Shown: positions 46,229-56,116, counted from the stretch's first letter. The stretch: 64,000 nucleotides of DNA from Bacteroides sp. M10 (GCF_014334015.1 NZ_CP060488.1:2934501-2998500); one strand, 5' to 3'. Numbers and translations are program-made. Notes: generated by a model from the letters alone, not told the origin.

Positions 46229-46248
46229 AATCTTTAAACAGGAGTGCT

Positions 46249-46593
46249 ATGCTTAATACAGATAAAGAATTGAAGCTATATTATTCAATAGGAGAGGTTG
46301 CCGACATGTTCGGAGTCAATCCGTCGTTACTCCGCTTTTGGGAAAAGGAATTTCCACAAATCTCTCCTAAGACAGCAGGTAGAGGAATACGTCAGTATCG
46401 TAAGGAAGACGTAGAAACAATCGGACTTATCTATCATTTGGTCAAAGAGAAAGGGATGACACTTCCCGGTGCCCGGCAACGTTTGAAGGATAATAAAGAA
46501 GCTACAGTTCGTAATTATGAGATCGTTAATAAGCTGAAAGCGATCAAAGAAGAACTTTTGGCCATTAAACGCGAACTGGATGGGCGGGAATAA
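46249..46593 (+). CDS. MerR-family transcriptional regulator
   Basis: 114 residues. The winged helix-turn-helix (about 10-75) reads YYSIGEVADMFGVNPSLLRFWEKEF, then RQYRKEDVETIGLIYHLVKEKGMTLPGAR, both standard for MerR. A short C-terminal helix (about 85-114) replaces an effector domain, and no metal-binding Cys is seen. Small MerR proteins of this type beside M23 peptidase and alaS are common in Bacteroidetes (recalled). The target is unknown. Confidence 0.9.
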   Translation: MLNTDKELKLYYSIGEVADMFGVNPSLLRFWEKEFPQISPKTAGRGIRQYRKEDVETIGLIYHLVKEKGMTLPGARQRLKDNKEATVRNYEIVNKLKAIKEELLAIKRELDGRE

Positions 46594-46641
46594 ATAATGC
46601 TATCGATCATGGATTCGATAGGCAAGAAACCTCATAACAAA

Positions 46642-46689
46642 ATGAACGGTGAACAATTTGCATGATACTGCAACTTATTCACCGTTCAT
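46642..46689. terminator. Bidirectional terminator between merR-type gene and rel
   Basis: ATGAACGGTGAA (46642-46653) pairs with TTCACCGTTCAT (46678-46689); the 24-base loop is long. It sits between two convergent genes and is followed by a T-rich run on the plus strand. Confidence 0.65.
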
Positions 46690-46714
46690 CGTTTTCTTAT
46701 TTACCGTTTGAAAG

Positions 46715-48955
46715 CTATTCTTCTACACGGCTCACCTGTTTGATATTCTGTATTTTCTTCAGATTGTTGCAGATGGTTTTTACATCATCCACATCATGTA
46801 CCCACAACTGAATTTTTCCTTCAAAGATACCATCTTCGGTTTCGATGGTCAGCTTACGGATATTTACATTGAGCTGTCTGGAGATAACTTGGGTGACTTC
46901 ATTCAAAAGTCCCATATTATCTATACCTTTTATATATATATATACCAGGAAAGAAAGTTCTTTATGTGTATCCCATTCGGTTGCTAATATGCGGTTGCCA
47001 TAGCTGCTCTTCAATTTGGCGGCAACAGGGCATTGGCGCTTGTGAATAATGATCCGGTCGTTTTCATCCACATACCCCAGTACATCGTCACCGGGAATAG
47101 GATGGCAACATTCGGCCATGATATATTTCTTCTGCAAACTTTCTTCCGTCAGTTTGAGCACCTCTTTCGGGTTGATTTTTTCTTTTTCCTGCGGTTCTTT
47201 CTCTTCCTGCTTCTCTTTGCTATTGCCGAAAGAGAAAGTCAGATATTTCTTCCAGTTACTGGTTTGCTTTTCTTTCAGTTCATTCTTGTCCGCTTCTCCC
47301 AGAACGATTGCTTTACTACCGATGGCAGCCAGCAGTTCTTCCTCATTCTTGGCATTATGCAGTTTGCGTAGCTTCTCGATAACAGCTTCTTCCGGACGGA
47401 CTTCCTCCTTTTTCAGAAACTCACTAAGGATTTCTTCTCCTATCTTTTGATTTGCTTTACGCTCTTTGCGGAGAATAGCTGCTATCTTGGCGCGGGCGCG
47501 GGCAGTGGTTGCAAAAACTTCCCATTGCGGTTGTACGCGTTGAGATTTTGAAGTCAGGATTTCAACTTGGTCACCACTTTGCAATTTATGGCTCAACGGC
47601 ACTAATTTATGATTGACTTTGGCGCCAATACAATGGCTACCAATATCCGTGTGAAGAGAAAATGCGAAGTCGAGAGCCGTAGAGTTCTGCGGCATAGTCT
47701 TCAGTTCGCCTTTAGGAGTGAACACGAATATTTCAGAAGCAAATAAATTTAGCTTAATGGTATCCAGAAAGTCGATGGCATCCGGTTGCGGATCATCTAA
47801 TATCTCCTTAATCGTTCTCAACCATTTTTCCAATTCGCCTTCATCCTCGCTGCCTCCTCCTTCTTTGTATTTCCAGTGGGCTGCGAAACCTTGTTCGGCA
47901 ACATCATTCATTCGTTCACTACGAATCTGGACTTCAATCCATTGCCCATTGTTGCCCATCAGAGTGACGTGCAATGCCTGATAACCATTAGCTTTGGGAT
48001 GGCTGACCCAATCGCGCAAACGGTCCGGGTGGGGTTTGTATATCTTGGAGATAGAAACGTAGATATCGAAACAGTCGTTGAGTTCTTCTTCCTCATTGCG
48101 TGGTTCGAAGATGATTCGAACAGCCAGTAAATCGTATATTTCTTCGAAAGGAACATGCTTGGTCTGCATCTTGTTCCAAATGGAATAGATTGATTTTACA
48201 CGGGCAAGTATCCGGTATTTTAATCCCATCTTATCCAGTTGGGTACGAATCGGGGCTGTGAAGTCGTTGAAAACCTTGTCACGTTCAGCAGCAGTGGCAT
48301 TCAACTTCTCTTCTATTTCCGCATATTCTTCAGGATGTTCATATTTGAAGCTTAGATTCTCAAGCTCCGTTTTTATCTTATAAAGCCCCAAACGGTTGGC
48401 AAGTGGAGCATAGATGTAAAGCGTTTCGCCTGCAATCTTATATTGCTTGTTGGGTAACATGGAACCAAGGGTACGCATGTTGTGCAAACGGTCTGCTATC
48501 TTGATAAGAATGACCCGGATGTCGTTCGACATGGTGAGCAGCAACTTCTTGAAGTTCTCTGCCTGTGCCGAAGCGCGGTCACCGAAGATTCCGCCGGATA
48601 TTTTAGTCAGTCCGTCCACAATTTGGGCAATCTTCGGACCAAAGATATTCTCGATGTCTTCCACAGTGTAATCAGTGTCCTCTACCACATCATGCAGCAA
48701 GGCTGCACAAATAGAAGTGGAACCGAGACCTATTTCATTGCATACAATGCTGGCAACGGCAATCGGGTGCATAATATAAGGTTCGCCCGAACGGCGTTTG
48801 ATACCTTTATGCGCCTGATTGGCAAAGTTGAAAGCCTTCGTAATGATTTCAACTTTTTTGCGATGCTTAGTATTGAGATAATCATTCAGTAGTTCGTGGA
48901 ACGCCTGATTAATCATCTCTTCGTCAGCTATTTCTTTGGGGGCCAGATTATCCAT
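46715..48955 (-). CDS. rel: Bifunctional (p)ppGpp synthetase/hydrolase
   Basis: 746 residues. In order: an HD hydrolase domain (about 40-190, with CAALLHDVVEDTDYT), a synthetase domain (about 240-355), a TGS domain (about 410-470, IFVFTPKGELKTMPQNSTA), a CHC-type region with CCHPIPGDDVLGY, and a C-terminal ACT domain (about 665-745). Intact HD residues indicate that both alarmone synthesis and degradation are possible. This is the stringent-response enzyme. A run of seven TA units (46931-46944) lies in the ACT-domain coding sequence. A TATTTTTG box on the minus strand is at 48986-48993. Confidence 0.95.
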   Translation of the reverse strand: MDNLAPKEIADEEMINQAFHELLNDYLNTKHRKKVEIITKAFNFANQAHKGIKRRSGEPYIMHPIAVASIVCNEIGLGSTSICAALLHDVVEDTDYTVEDIENIFGPKIAQIVDGLTKISGGIFGDRASAQAENFKKLLLTMSNDIRVILIKIADRLHNMRTLGSMLPNKQYKIAGETLYIYAPLANRLGLYKIKTELENLSFKYEHPEEYAEIEEKLNATAAERDKVFNDFTAPIRTQLDKMGLKYRILARVKSIYSIWNKMQTKHVPFEEIYDLLAVRIIFEPRNEEEELNDCFDIYVSISKIYKPHPDRLRDWVSHPKANGYQALHVTLMGNNGQWIEVQIRSERMNDVAEQGFAAHWKYKEGGGSEDEGELEKWLRTIKEILDDPQPDAIDFLDTIKLNLFASEIFVFTPKGELKTMPQNSTALDFAFSLHTDIGSHCIGAKVNHKLVPLSHKLQSGDQVEILTSKSQRVQPQWEVFATTARARAKIAAILRKERKANQKIGEEILSEFLKKEEVRPEEAVIEKLRKLHNAKNEEELLAAIGSKAIVLGEADKNELKEKQTSNWKKYLTFSFGNSKEKQEEKEPQEKEKINPKEVLKLTEESLQKKYIMAECCHPIPGDDVLGYVDENDRIIIHKRQCPVAAKLKSSYGNRILATEWDTHKELSFLVYIYIKGIDNMGLLNEVTQVISRQLNVNIRKLTIETEDGIFEGKIQLWVHDVDDVKTICNNLKKIQNIKQVSRVEE

Positions 48956-49027
48956 AATTGTTATCCTTTCACTTGCTTAGTTCTGCAAAAATAAGCAAAT
49001 TTCCGAACGATGCAAGCAGGAAGTTAT

Positions 49028-50323
49028 TTATTTGTATATTTTCAATCGTTTTCCTGCTGCAATTTTAGTACTAGACATTCCATTCCACCTTTGTATATCC
49101 TTAATTGTGACGCCATACTTTCCGGCAATAGTGGATAAAGTGTCTCCACTTTTTATTGTATGATAGGTCAGATTTCCCTTACCGGCAACTGCTGATGTCG
49201 TTTTGCGGGTTGCAGGTGTAATATCCTTTACAGTAACGGTTTTCCGGTTGCGGAACAACTCATCGGCACGATGCGCATAAATCGTATCTTGCTTATCGAT
49301 AAAAGTACTGATCGCGTCAATAGGCAGTCTTAACGTATAAGGTTTGCTGTCACCCGGAATCATTTGCTTCTTATATTGCGGATTCAGACTCTTGATCTGA
49401 TCTAGAGGTACATTACAAAGGTCAGCGATTTGTTCGAAGTGCAGATTTTGGTTTACTTGCACTGTGTCAGTACTTGCCGGAATATTGGTTTCCATCGGGC
49501 AGATATTGTGGTCACAGTAGTAAGTCATCACGTAGTTGGCAGCGATAAAGGCAGGCACATAGCCACGTGTTTCTTTAGGCAGATAATTGTAGATTTTCCA
49601 ATAATCAGTTTCACCATTGGCACGGCGGATTGCCTTATTGATTGTACCGGGGCCACAGTTATAAGCAGCAATTACCAGGTTCCAGTCTCCATAGATATCA
49701 TACATTTCTTTGAGATAACGAGCGGCAGCCCAAGTTGCTTTAATCGGGTCACGGCGTTCATCTACCAGGCTGTTTGATTCCAAACCATAGATCTTACCTG
49801 TACCAATCATAAATTGCCACAGACCGGAAGCACCTGCACGTGATACGGCTGATGGGTTCAACGCAGATTCGATAATCGGCAGATATCTTAGTTCCAGTGG
49901 AAGTCCGTATGCATCCAGTGCTTCTTCAAAGATCGGCATATAGAAGTTGCAGGCACTTAACATGAAAGAAACCTGATTGCGCAAGCGTCCTGCATACATA
50001 TCGATGAATTTGCGGATAATATCATTATAAGGCATTTCCATGATGGCCGGGATGCGTGACAAGCGGTCGATATAGACAGAGTCACTGAATAAAGGATTGA
50101 TTTCAGCCGTACTGCAATCCTTGCCTAAATCAATATAATTTTTAGCTTTCCAGTCATTCAACAGACTGTCAAGTGGATAAGTCATACTTTTAGGCAGGTC
50201 GATGCTTTCTTTGCGTTCAGTTCCATTTTCACGAATCACTACATCTACACTTTGCGCTTTTACCTGCGACGTGGCCACTAGTAAAAGAAAAATAATCGAA
50301 CAATAGTTAACTAATTTCTTCAT
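49028..50323 (-). CDS. Lytic transglycosylase with SLT and LysM domains (MltD-like)
   Basis: 431 residues with a signal peptide (about 1-23, ending VKAQ). The SLT domain (about 135-260) contains the catalytic Glu in the PIIESALNPSAVSRAGASGL region and the GLWQFM and AYNCGPGTINKAI motifs. One LysM repeat ends the protein (about 386-430, YHTIKSGDTLSTIAGKYGVT). It cuts peptidoglycan to anhydromuropeptides. E. coli MltD has two LysM repeats; here only one is clear. It follows the DUF5683 gene after 34 bp in a run that includes parB and parA. Confidence 0.92.
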   Translation of the reverse strand: MKKLVNYCSIIFLLLVATSQVKAQSVDVVIRENGTERKESIDLPKSMTYPLDSLLNDWKAKNYIDLGKDCSTAEINPLFSDSVYIDRLSRIPAIMEMPYNDIIRKFIDMYAGRLRNQVSFMLSACNFYMPIFEEALDAYGLPLELRYLPIIESALNPSAVSRAGASGLWQFMIGTGKIYGLESNSLVDERRDPIKATWAAARYLKEMYDIYGDWNLVIAAYNCGPGTINKAIRRANGETDYWKIYNYLPKETRGYVPAFIAANYVMTYYCDHNICPMETNIPASTDTVQVNQNLHFEQIADLCNVPLDQIKSLNPQYKKQMIPGDSKPYTLRLPIDAISTFIDKQDTIYAHRADELFRNRKTVTVKDITPATRKTTSAVAGKGNLTYHTIKSGDTLSTIAGKYGVTIKDIQRWNGMSSTKIAAGKRLKIYK

Positions 50324-50357
50324 GCTTCAATAATAAGATCAATCTAAATTGTGTTTT

Positions 50358-51245
50358 TTAAAATCGTAATACGCATTGCAGACCAACCGACTTGTTTTTA
50401 AAACTGTTGGAGCGGAACTGGTTGTTATTATCAATAACGGCCGGCTCTACTTTCATACTCAAGTCGGGGGTTATATCGAAGTTGGACAACTCCGCATCTA
50501 CATAAGCGTCGATGATAGAGATCAGGTAAACTCCGATAAATGCAAATATACTAAGGTCCCGATAACGACGGAACATATCTTTTCTTCTTTTTAAGGTGTT
50601 TTTCAACTGCTCCTCATTATAAGTGGAATTCGGGGGCAACAAATCCTCGTAACTTTTGGTGTTCGGATTGCTGTCCATGATGTCCAGATAGGCTTGCGAA
50701 TAGTCTTTGTACATCTTGCCGTTCCAGCTTAAAGCGTAGGCACAACCTGCAAACCCTCCATATATAATAGGTAGTTTCCAGTATTTACGATTGTAAATCT
50801 GTCCTCCACCGGGGAATACGACTGCCAGCCAGGTAGCTTTGGTCGGATTCGGGATAAATATCTTCTTGTTAATATCTTGAGTCGTTGGCGGTACACTGTC
50901 GGTCTTTACAACAATCGATGCCGGCTGCTCTATCTTTTTCAGCTCTTTTTTGTTGGCTGCGTCCAGGCTGTCTGCTATCTGTATCTTGGCAGCCGACAAG
51001 CTGTCGATGGCCGGAAGTTCTTTGGAGGGTATAATTCGGATAGAATCCTGTCTTGTAGAATCCTGTGCAATCGGCTCACGATGTCTTCGTGCACGGGCTT
51101 TCGGCGCTTCACGCTGTATGATTGTTGTATCTTTCCGTACCGGAGTAACAGTGGACTGTGCATACACATCAATCCCTGCCACCTGTAAAAAACAGAGAAG
51201 CAGGGCGCTGACTAGTAACTGATATTTTTTACTTTTTCTTGTCAT
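50358..51245 (-). CDS. DUF5683 family protein
   Basis: 295 residues. A signal peptide-like N-terminus (about 10-30) is followed by a low-complexity Lys/Asp/Arg-rich linker (about 35-130) and a membrane-embedded C-terminal domain whose conserved start is KATWLAVVFPGGGQIYNRKYWKLPIIYGG in two parts (about 138-167). This is the Bacteroidetes DUF5683 family (recalled), of unknown function and often beside parB. Its start is directly adjacent to the parB stop, with no gap, so the genes are coupled. Confidence 0.82.
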   Translation of the reverse strand: MTRKSKKYQLLVSALLLCFLQVAGIDVYAQSTVTPVRKDTTIIQREAPKARARRHREPIAQDSTRQDSIRIIPSKELPAIDSLSAAKIQIADSLDAANKKELKKIEQPASIVVKTDSVPPTTQDINKKIFIPNPTKATWLAVVFPGGGQIYNRKYWKLPIIYGGFAGCAYALSWNGKMYKDYSQAYLDIMDSNPNTKSYEDLLPPNSTYNEEQLKNTLKRRKDMFRRYRDLSIFAFIGVYLISIIDAYVDAELSNFDITPDLSMKVEPAVIDNNNQFRSNSFKNKSVGLQCVLRF

Positions 51246-52136
51246 TTACTTCTTTAGCGTATCGAAGATTTCCATGATACGTTCCAGTTCCTCCTCGTTA
51301 CCGAAAGGAATACTGATCTTTCCCTTTCCCTTTTCAGAGCAAGTGAGTTGTACCTTGGTGTTGAAAAAGCCAGAGAGTTGTTGCTTCAATAAGTTGAACT
51401 CTTCGGGAAGTTTGGCACGTTTCGGTGTTATTTTCCGTGTGCCGCTTTTCACCGCTTCTCCTTCGCTTAATGATTTAACAATTTCTTCTACTTTGCGGAC
51501 TGAATATCCGTGCTCTTGTATTTCTTCGAATATTTTAACTTGTAGTTTAGGGTCGCCTAATGAAATCAGCGCACGGGCATGTCCCATGTCCAGCTGTTTG
51601 TTTTGCAGGGCCATCTGTATTGGAGCCGGCAATTTCAGTAAGCGCAGGTAGTTGGCGATCGTCGTTCTTTTTTTTCCGATACGTTCGCTAAGACGTTCCT
51701 GTGTCAATTCATACTGATCGAGCAGATGCTGGTAGGCAAGTGCGATTTCTACGGCATTCAGGTCTTCACGCTGGATATTTTCAATCAGCGCCATTTCCAT
51801 CATGTTTTCGTCATCGGCAGTGCGTATATAAGCAGGGATTGTTTTCAAGCCTGCTCTTTGTGAAGCGCGATAACGACGTTCTCCCGCGATGATCTGATAT
51901 TCATCGTCCGAGAGTTTGCGTAAAGTAATAGGTTGGATGATACCGATTTCCGCAATGGAATCAGCCAGTTCCTGCAACGCTGTTTCGTCAAACTCACGGC
52001 GGGGCTGGTTAGGATTGACAGTAATCTTTGCCAGCTCTATTTCATTAATGGAAGAAGACCCTTCGGTTTTCACATCATCCATTGAGAGCAAGGCGTCTAA
52101 ACCGCGTCCTAATGCATTTCTTTTTTGTGTTGCCAT
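51246..52136 (-). CDS. parB: Chromosome partitioning protein ParB
   Basis: 296 residues. The N-terminal CTPase/ParB domain has the GERRYRASQRAGL motif (about 86-98) and the NPNQPRREFDE element. The helix-turn-helix reads LSERIGKKRTTIANYLRLL (about 148-166). A C-terminal dimerisation segment follows. It loads on parS near the origin and forms a sliding clamp with CTP. It is encoded 11 bp downstream of parA. I searched by eye for a TGTTNCACGTGAAACA-type parS in the window and saw none. Confidence 0.95.
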   Translation of the reverse strand: MATQKRNALGRGLDALLSMDDVKTEGSSSINEIELAKITVNPNQPRREFDETALQELADSIAEIGIIQPITLRKLSDDEYQIIAGERRYRASQRAGLKTIPAYIRTADDENMMEMALIENIQREDLNAVEIALAYQHLLDQYELTQERLSERIGKKRTTIANYLRLLKLPAPIQMALQNKQLDMGHARALISLGDPKLQVKIFEEIQEHGYSVRKVEEIVKSLSEGEAVKSGTRKITPKRAKLPEEFNLLKQQLSGFFNTKVQLTCSEKGKGKISIPFGNEEELERIMEIFDTLKK

Positions 52137-52147
52137 ATCTTCTTCTT

Positions 52148-52912
52148 TTATTTATTTCGGTTGATAATCTCTTTAGCAAGAGCCAAGTGGTTCTTGGCAC
52201 CGGTAGATTCCGCATCGTAAAGGATGGTCGGAACACCGTAGCTGGGAGCCTCGCTCAATTTCACATTTCGTTGAACAACGGTATTGAACACCAGTTCCTG
52301 GAAATGCCGTTTCACTTCGTCATAGATCTGATTAGCCTGACGCAGACGAGAATCATACATCGTCAGCAGGAAACCTTCGATCTCTAAAGCCGGATTCAGT
52401 TTCGACTTGATGATTTTGATGGTATTCAACAGTTTGCTGATACCTTCAAGAGCGAAATATTCGGCTTGAACGGGAATAATCACCGAATCCGCTGCCGTTA
52501 GGGCGTTGATCGTGATTAGTCCTAATGAAGGAGAACAGTCTATCAGAATATAGTCATATTCTTTCTTCAAAGGAGTGAGCACTTCTTTTAGTATCTTTTC
52601 TCGGTTTGGGAGGTTCAGCATTTCAATCTCTGCCCCTACAAGATTGATGTGCGAAGAGATCACTTTCAAAGAATCAATCTCCGTGTCAAGGATAGCGTCC
52701 TGTACATTGGCTCTGTCAATAATACACTCATAGATAGTGCATTCCGACTGCTTGATGTCTACTCCCAGACCGGAAGAGGCATTAGCTTGCGGGTCGGCAT
52801 CTACCACGAGAACCTTTTTTTCCAGTGTAGCAAGTGAAGCTGCGAGGTTAATCGTAGTCGTTGTTTTTCCTACACCACCCTTTTGATTGGCCAAAGCAAT
52901 AATTTTTCCCAT
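52148..52912 (-). CDS. parA: Chromosome partitioning ATPase ParA
   Basis: 254 residues. The deviant Walker A motif KGGVGKTTTT (11-20) has both signature Lys residues; Walker A' VVDADPQANAS and Walker B ILIDCSPSLGLIT are present. It has no N-terminal HTH, so it is a Soj-type chromosomal ParA rather than a plasmid type Ia protein. With ParB it segregates replication origins. A possible -7 box TATATTTG lies on the minus strand at 53086-53093. Confidence 0.96.
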   Translation of the reverse strand: MGKIIALANQKGGVGKTTTTINLAASLATLEKKVLVVDADPQANASSGLGVDIKQSECTIYECIIDRANVQDAILDTEIDSLKVISSHINLVGAEIEMLNLPNREKILKEVLTPLKKEYDYILIDCSPSLGLITINALTAADSVIIPVQAEYFALEGISKLLNTIKIIKSKLNPALEIEGFLLTMYDSRLRQANQIYDEVKRHFQELVFNTVVQRNVKLSEAPSYGVPTILYDAESTGAKNHLALAKEIINRNK

Positions 52913-53205
52913 ATTCTCTAAATTTATTGGCAGCGAAATAAGTGATAAATCCTTAGAGCGCCTACGAAAAAAGAGAAACTTTGCAATTTCTGTTGATAAG
53001 TCGCCTGTTTTGTTAATAACTGTCGGACGAAACGGTTACAAAACTTCAACAGGTTCATCATCTACTTTTCTCTTTAACGAGCTTGCAAATATACATATTT
53101 ATATTGGATATCTATTTCTTTTTTTGCTCGCTTGCAGAAGATTAAGATTTGTAAACGGGTAGGAGTGGGGTGGGAAGAGACTTTTCGATCTGATGTAGGG
53201 AGGTG

Positions 53206-53237
53206 TTTGGCGATACGGCTTCTTTTTGTTACTTTTG
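53206..53237 (+). promoter_or_regulatory. Promoter of surE-lpxB
   Basis: TTTG (53206-53209), 20 bases, TACTTTTG (53230-53237): a perfect Bacteroides promoter, 31 bp before the surE ATG at 53269. Confidence 0.82.
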
Positions 53238-53268
53238 TGCGAATATAAAAAAGGAAAGGATTGAAGAT

Positions 53269-54036
53269 ATGGAAAATGAAAAGCCGTTGATACTTGTTTC
53301 AAATGACGATGGCGTGATGGCTAAAGGGATTAATGAACTGGTGAAGTTTCTTCGCCCTTTGGGAGATATTGTGGTAATGGCACCTGATGCTCCGCGCTCG
53401 GGCAGTGGTTGTGCGCTGACGGTGACGCAGCCTGTTCATTACCAGTTAGTAAAGAAAGAAGTAGGTTTAACTGTTTATAAATGTTCGGGAACACCGACCG
53501 ATTGCATCAAATTGGCACGGAACACAGTGCTCGACCGGACACCGGACTTGGTAGTCGGTGGTATCAATCATGGAGATAACTCCGCCACTAACGTACACTA
53601 TTCTGGCACAATGGGAGTGGTATTCGAAGGTTGTTTGAATGGAATCCCTTCTATTGGCTTCTCTTTGTGCAATCATGCACCCGATGCCGATTTTGAAGCT
53701 GCCGGACCTTATATTCGCAGTATTGCCGCCATGGTACTGGAAAAAGGACTTCCTCCTTTAACCTGCCTGAACGTAAATTTCCCGGATACAACCGATATCA
53801 AAGGAATCAAAATCTGTGAACAGGCAAAAGGCCGTTGGACGAACGAATGGGCTGCCTGTCCCCGTCTGAACGATCCGAATTATTTCTGGTTGACCGGTGA
53901 ATTTACCGATCACGAACATGAAAATGAGAAGAACGATCATTGGGCTTTGGCAAATGGCTATGTTGCTATCACTCCGACCACGGTTGATGTGACAGCTTAT
54001 CACTTTATGGATGAACTTAACAACTGGTTTAATTAG
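53269..54036 (+). CDS. surE: 5'/3'-nucleotidase SurE
   Basis: 255 residues. The metal-binding start LVSNDDG (9-15, Asp13/Asp14) and the [14 protein letters not shown] and [20 protein letters not shown] motifs are typical of SurE. It removes phosphate from nucleoside monophosphates as a cytoplasmic survival protein. The ATG at 53269 is chosen because it follows the promoter; an upstream Met would lie inside the promoter region. lpxB follows after 43 bp. Confidence 0.95.
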   Translation: MENEKPLILVSNDDGVMAKGINELVKFLRPLGDIVVMAPDAPRSGSGCALTVTQPVHYQLVKKEVGLTVYKCSGTPTDCIKLARNTVLDRTPDLVVGGINHGDNSATNVHYSGTMGVVFEGCLNGIPSIGFSLCNHAPDADFEAAGPYIRSIAAMVLEKGLPPLTCLNVNFPDTTDIKGIKICEQAKGRWTNEWAACPRLNDPNYFWLTGEFTDHEHENEKNDHWALANGYVAITPTTVDVTAYHFMDELNNWFN

Positions 54037-54054
54037 TTGATATTACCTATCATT

Positions 54055-54075
54055 TATCAACTATCAACTATCAAC
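54055..54075 (+). repeat. Three tandem TATCAAC repeats before lpxB
   Basis: TATCAAC occurs three times head to tail, ending 4 bases before the lpxB ATG at 54080. A 7-bp unit could change copy number by slippage and alter the spacing of the translation start. Confidence 0.7.
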
Positions 54076-54079
54076 TATT

Positions 54080-55216
54080 ATGAAGTATTATCTGATTGTC
54101 GGCGAAGCTTCCGGCGACTTGCACGCTTCTCATCTGATGGCTGCCTTAAAGGCAGAAGATCCGCAGGCTGATTTCCGGTTTTTCGGAGGTGATTTGATGG
54201 CTGCCGTCGGAGGAACGATGGTGAAACATTATAAAGAACTGGCATACATGGGTTTTATTCCCGTGTTGCTCCATCTGCGCACTATCTTTGCAAATATGAA
54301 GCGTTGTAAAGAAGATATTGTTTCCTGGCAACCGGATGTTGTTATTCTGGTGGACTATCCGGGATTCAATCTGGATATAGCCAAGTTTGTTCATGCAAAG
54401 ACACAGATTCCGGTTTATTATTATATTTCTCCGAAGATATGGGCGTGGAAAGAGTATCGCATCAAGAATATAAAACGAGATGTAGACGAACTTTTCTCCA
54501 TTCTTCCTTTTGAAGTAGAGTTCTTCGAAGGAAAGCATCAATACCCCATCCACTATGTTGGTAATCCTACCGTGGATGAGGTGGCGGCTTATCAGGAAGC
54601 TCATCCGAAAAATAAGGATCAGTTTATTGCGGAGAATCAACTGGAAGATAAACCGGTAATAGCTCTTCTTGCAGGTAGCCGGAAACAGGAAATCAAAGAT
54701 AATCTGCCGGATATGTTGAAGGCTGCTTCTGCTTTTCCCGATTATCAGCTTGTTCTGGCGGGTGCTCCTGCCATTGCTCCCGACTATTATAAAAAATATG
54801 TAGGAGAAGCGAAAGTGAAAATCATTTTCGATCAAACCTATCGTTTGTTGCAGCACGCAGATGTGGCTTTGGTCACTTCAGGCACGGCTACTCTTGAGAC
54901 GGCATTGTTTCGTGTTCCCCAAGTCGTTTGTTATTACACTCCGATAGGGAAAGTGGTTTCCTTCTTGCGGCGTCATATCTTGACCGTGAAATTTATTTCG
55001 TTAGTTAATCTGATTGCCGACCGTGAAGTGGTAAAAGAGTTGGTGGCGGATACGATGACCGTGAAGAATATGCAAAGTGAATTGAAAAATATCATTGAAA
55101 ATGAAGCATATAGAAATGAAATGCTTTTGGGATATGAATATGTGGCCGAACGGTTGGGACCTGCCGGTGCTCCCCGTCATGCAGCTCGTGAAATGCTGCG
55201 CTTGTTGAAAAAATAA
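54080..55216 (+). CDS. lpxB: Lipid-A-disaccharide synthase
   Basis: 378 residues, GT19 family. The N-terminal YYLIVGEASGDLHASHLM motif, the FFGGDLM motif and LLAGSRKQEIKDNLP (about 190-204) are standard. TSGTATLETALFRVPQVV supplies the UDP-binding site. It joins UDP-diacylglucosamine and lipid X to the lipid A disaccharide at the inner membrane. It is in an operon with surE and followed by a hairpin terminator at 55239-55266. Confidence 0.96.
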   Translation: MKYYLIVGEASGDLHASHLMAALKAEDPQADFRFFGGDLMAAVGGTMVKHYKELAYMGFIPVLLHLRTIFANMKRCKEDIVSWQPDVVILVDYPGFNLDIAKFVHAKTQIPVYYYISPKIWAWKEYRIKNIKRDVDELFSILPFEVEFFEGKHQYPIHYVGNPTVDEVAAYQEAHPKNKDQFIAENQLEDKPVIALLAGSRKQEIKDNLPDMLKAASAFPDYQLVLAGAPAIAPDYYKKYVGEAKVKIIFDQTYRLLQHADVALVTSGTATLETALFRVPQVVCYYTPIGKVVSFLRRHILTVKFISLVNLIADREVVKELVADTMTVKNMQSELKNIIENEAYRNEMLLGYEYVAERLGPAGAPRHAAREMLRLLKK

Positions 55217-55238
55217 CTTTCTTTTTCTGAATAAACGT

Positions 55239-55266
55239 AAAGCCGATGCAGTAATTGCACGGCTTT
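55239..55266 (+). terminator. Terminator of surE-lpxB
   Basis: AAAGCCG (55239-55245) pairs with CGGCTTT (55260-55266), with an inner TGCA/TGCA pair, followed by a T run. Confidence 0.8.
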
Positions 55267-55309
55267 TTTATTTATTAAGCAGAAGACTAAAAAAAGAAAG
55301 GAAAAAGAT

Positions 55310-56092
55310 ATGAAAAAAATTAAGTGGCTTTTAGGAATGTTGTTATTGGCATTAGTGCCAATGTTGCAATCATGTGATGATGATGGTTATTCTATCGGAG
55401 ATTTCAGTTGGGATTGGGCGACCGTTCGGGCAACCGGTGGAGGAGGTTATTATTTGGAAGGTGATCGTTGGGGATTGATTGATCCGGTTGCTACTTCCAT
55501 ACCTTGGTTTAAACCGGTGGACGGTGAACGTGTAGTGGCCTTTTTCAATCCTTTGTATGACATGGAAGGAGGAAAAGGAGTTCAGGTAAAGATGGAAGGA
55601 GTACAGGAATTGTTGACAAAGGAAGTGGAAGATATGACCACAGAGGAAGAAGCGGTGGAATTCGGCAATGATCCTATCCTGATTTATCAGGGTGACATGT
55701 GGTTGGGAGGAAAATTCCTGAATGTTATTTTCCGTCAGGAGCTGCCTCGCTCGGAGAAACATCGTATCAGTCTTGTACAAAATAAGATAGAAACGGGAGA
55801 ATCATCAGAACCGGGGACATTGAATGTGGCTGAAGATGGTTACGTACATTTGGAACTGCGTTATAATACATATGAGGATGTGACTGACTATTGGGGATGG
55901 GGACGAGTTTCTTATAATCTGGAAAAGTTCTTCCCAACGGAAAAAGATGCCGAATCAACAATGAAAGGTTTTAAAGTGACTATAAATTCAAGAGAACATG
56001 GAGAAGGAAGAGTGATCGTTCTTGATCTGGATCATCCGGTAGGTGTGCCGGAAGCTGCGAAGGATGTACACTCCACTTCTTCGATCCGATAA
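55310..56092 (+). CDS. NigD-like lipoprotein
   Basis: 260 residues with lipobox LQSC (Cys22) and acidic residues directly after it (CDDDG), which favours surface or outer-membrane sorting. The middle and C-terminal parts (WLGGKFLNVIFRQEL and VHLELRYNTYEDVTDYW) resemble the NigD_N/NigD_C pair known from a Bacteroides nigrescin locus. Its molecular role is unknown. It is a single gene between two hairpin terminators. Confidence 0.75.
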   Translation: MKKIKWLLGMLLLALVPMLQSCDDDGYSIGDFSWDWATVRATGGGGYYLEGDRWGLIDPVATSIPWFKPVDGERVVAFFNPLYDMEGGKGVQVKMEGVQELLTKEVEDMTTEEEAVEFGNDPILIYQGDMWLGGKFLNVIFRQELPRSEKHRISLVQNKIETGESSEPGTLNVAEDGYVHLELRYNTYEDVTDYWGWGRVSYNLEKFFPTEKDAESTMKGFKVTINSREHGEGRVIVLDLDHPVGVPEAAKDVHSTSSIR

Positions 56093-56116
56093 CCTAACTA
56101 TGATTTACTGTGTGTG

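Noticed and set aside
53099..53302. Minus-strand frame in the parA-surE gap
   Set aside because: It covers the exact consensus promoter of surE and encodes a low-complexity basic peptide without family features.
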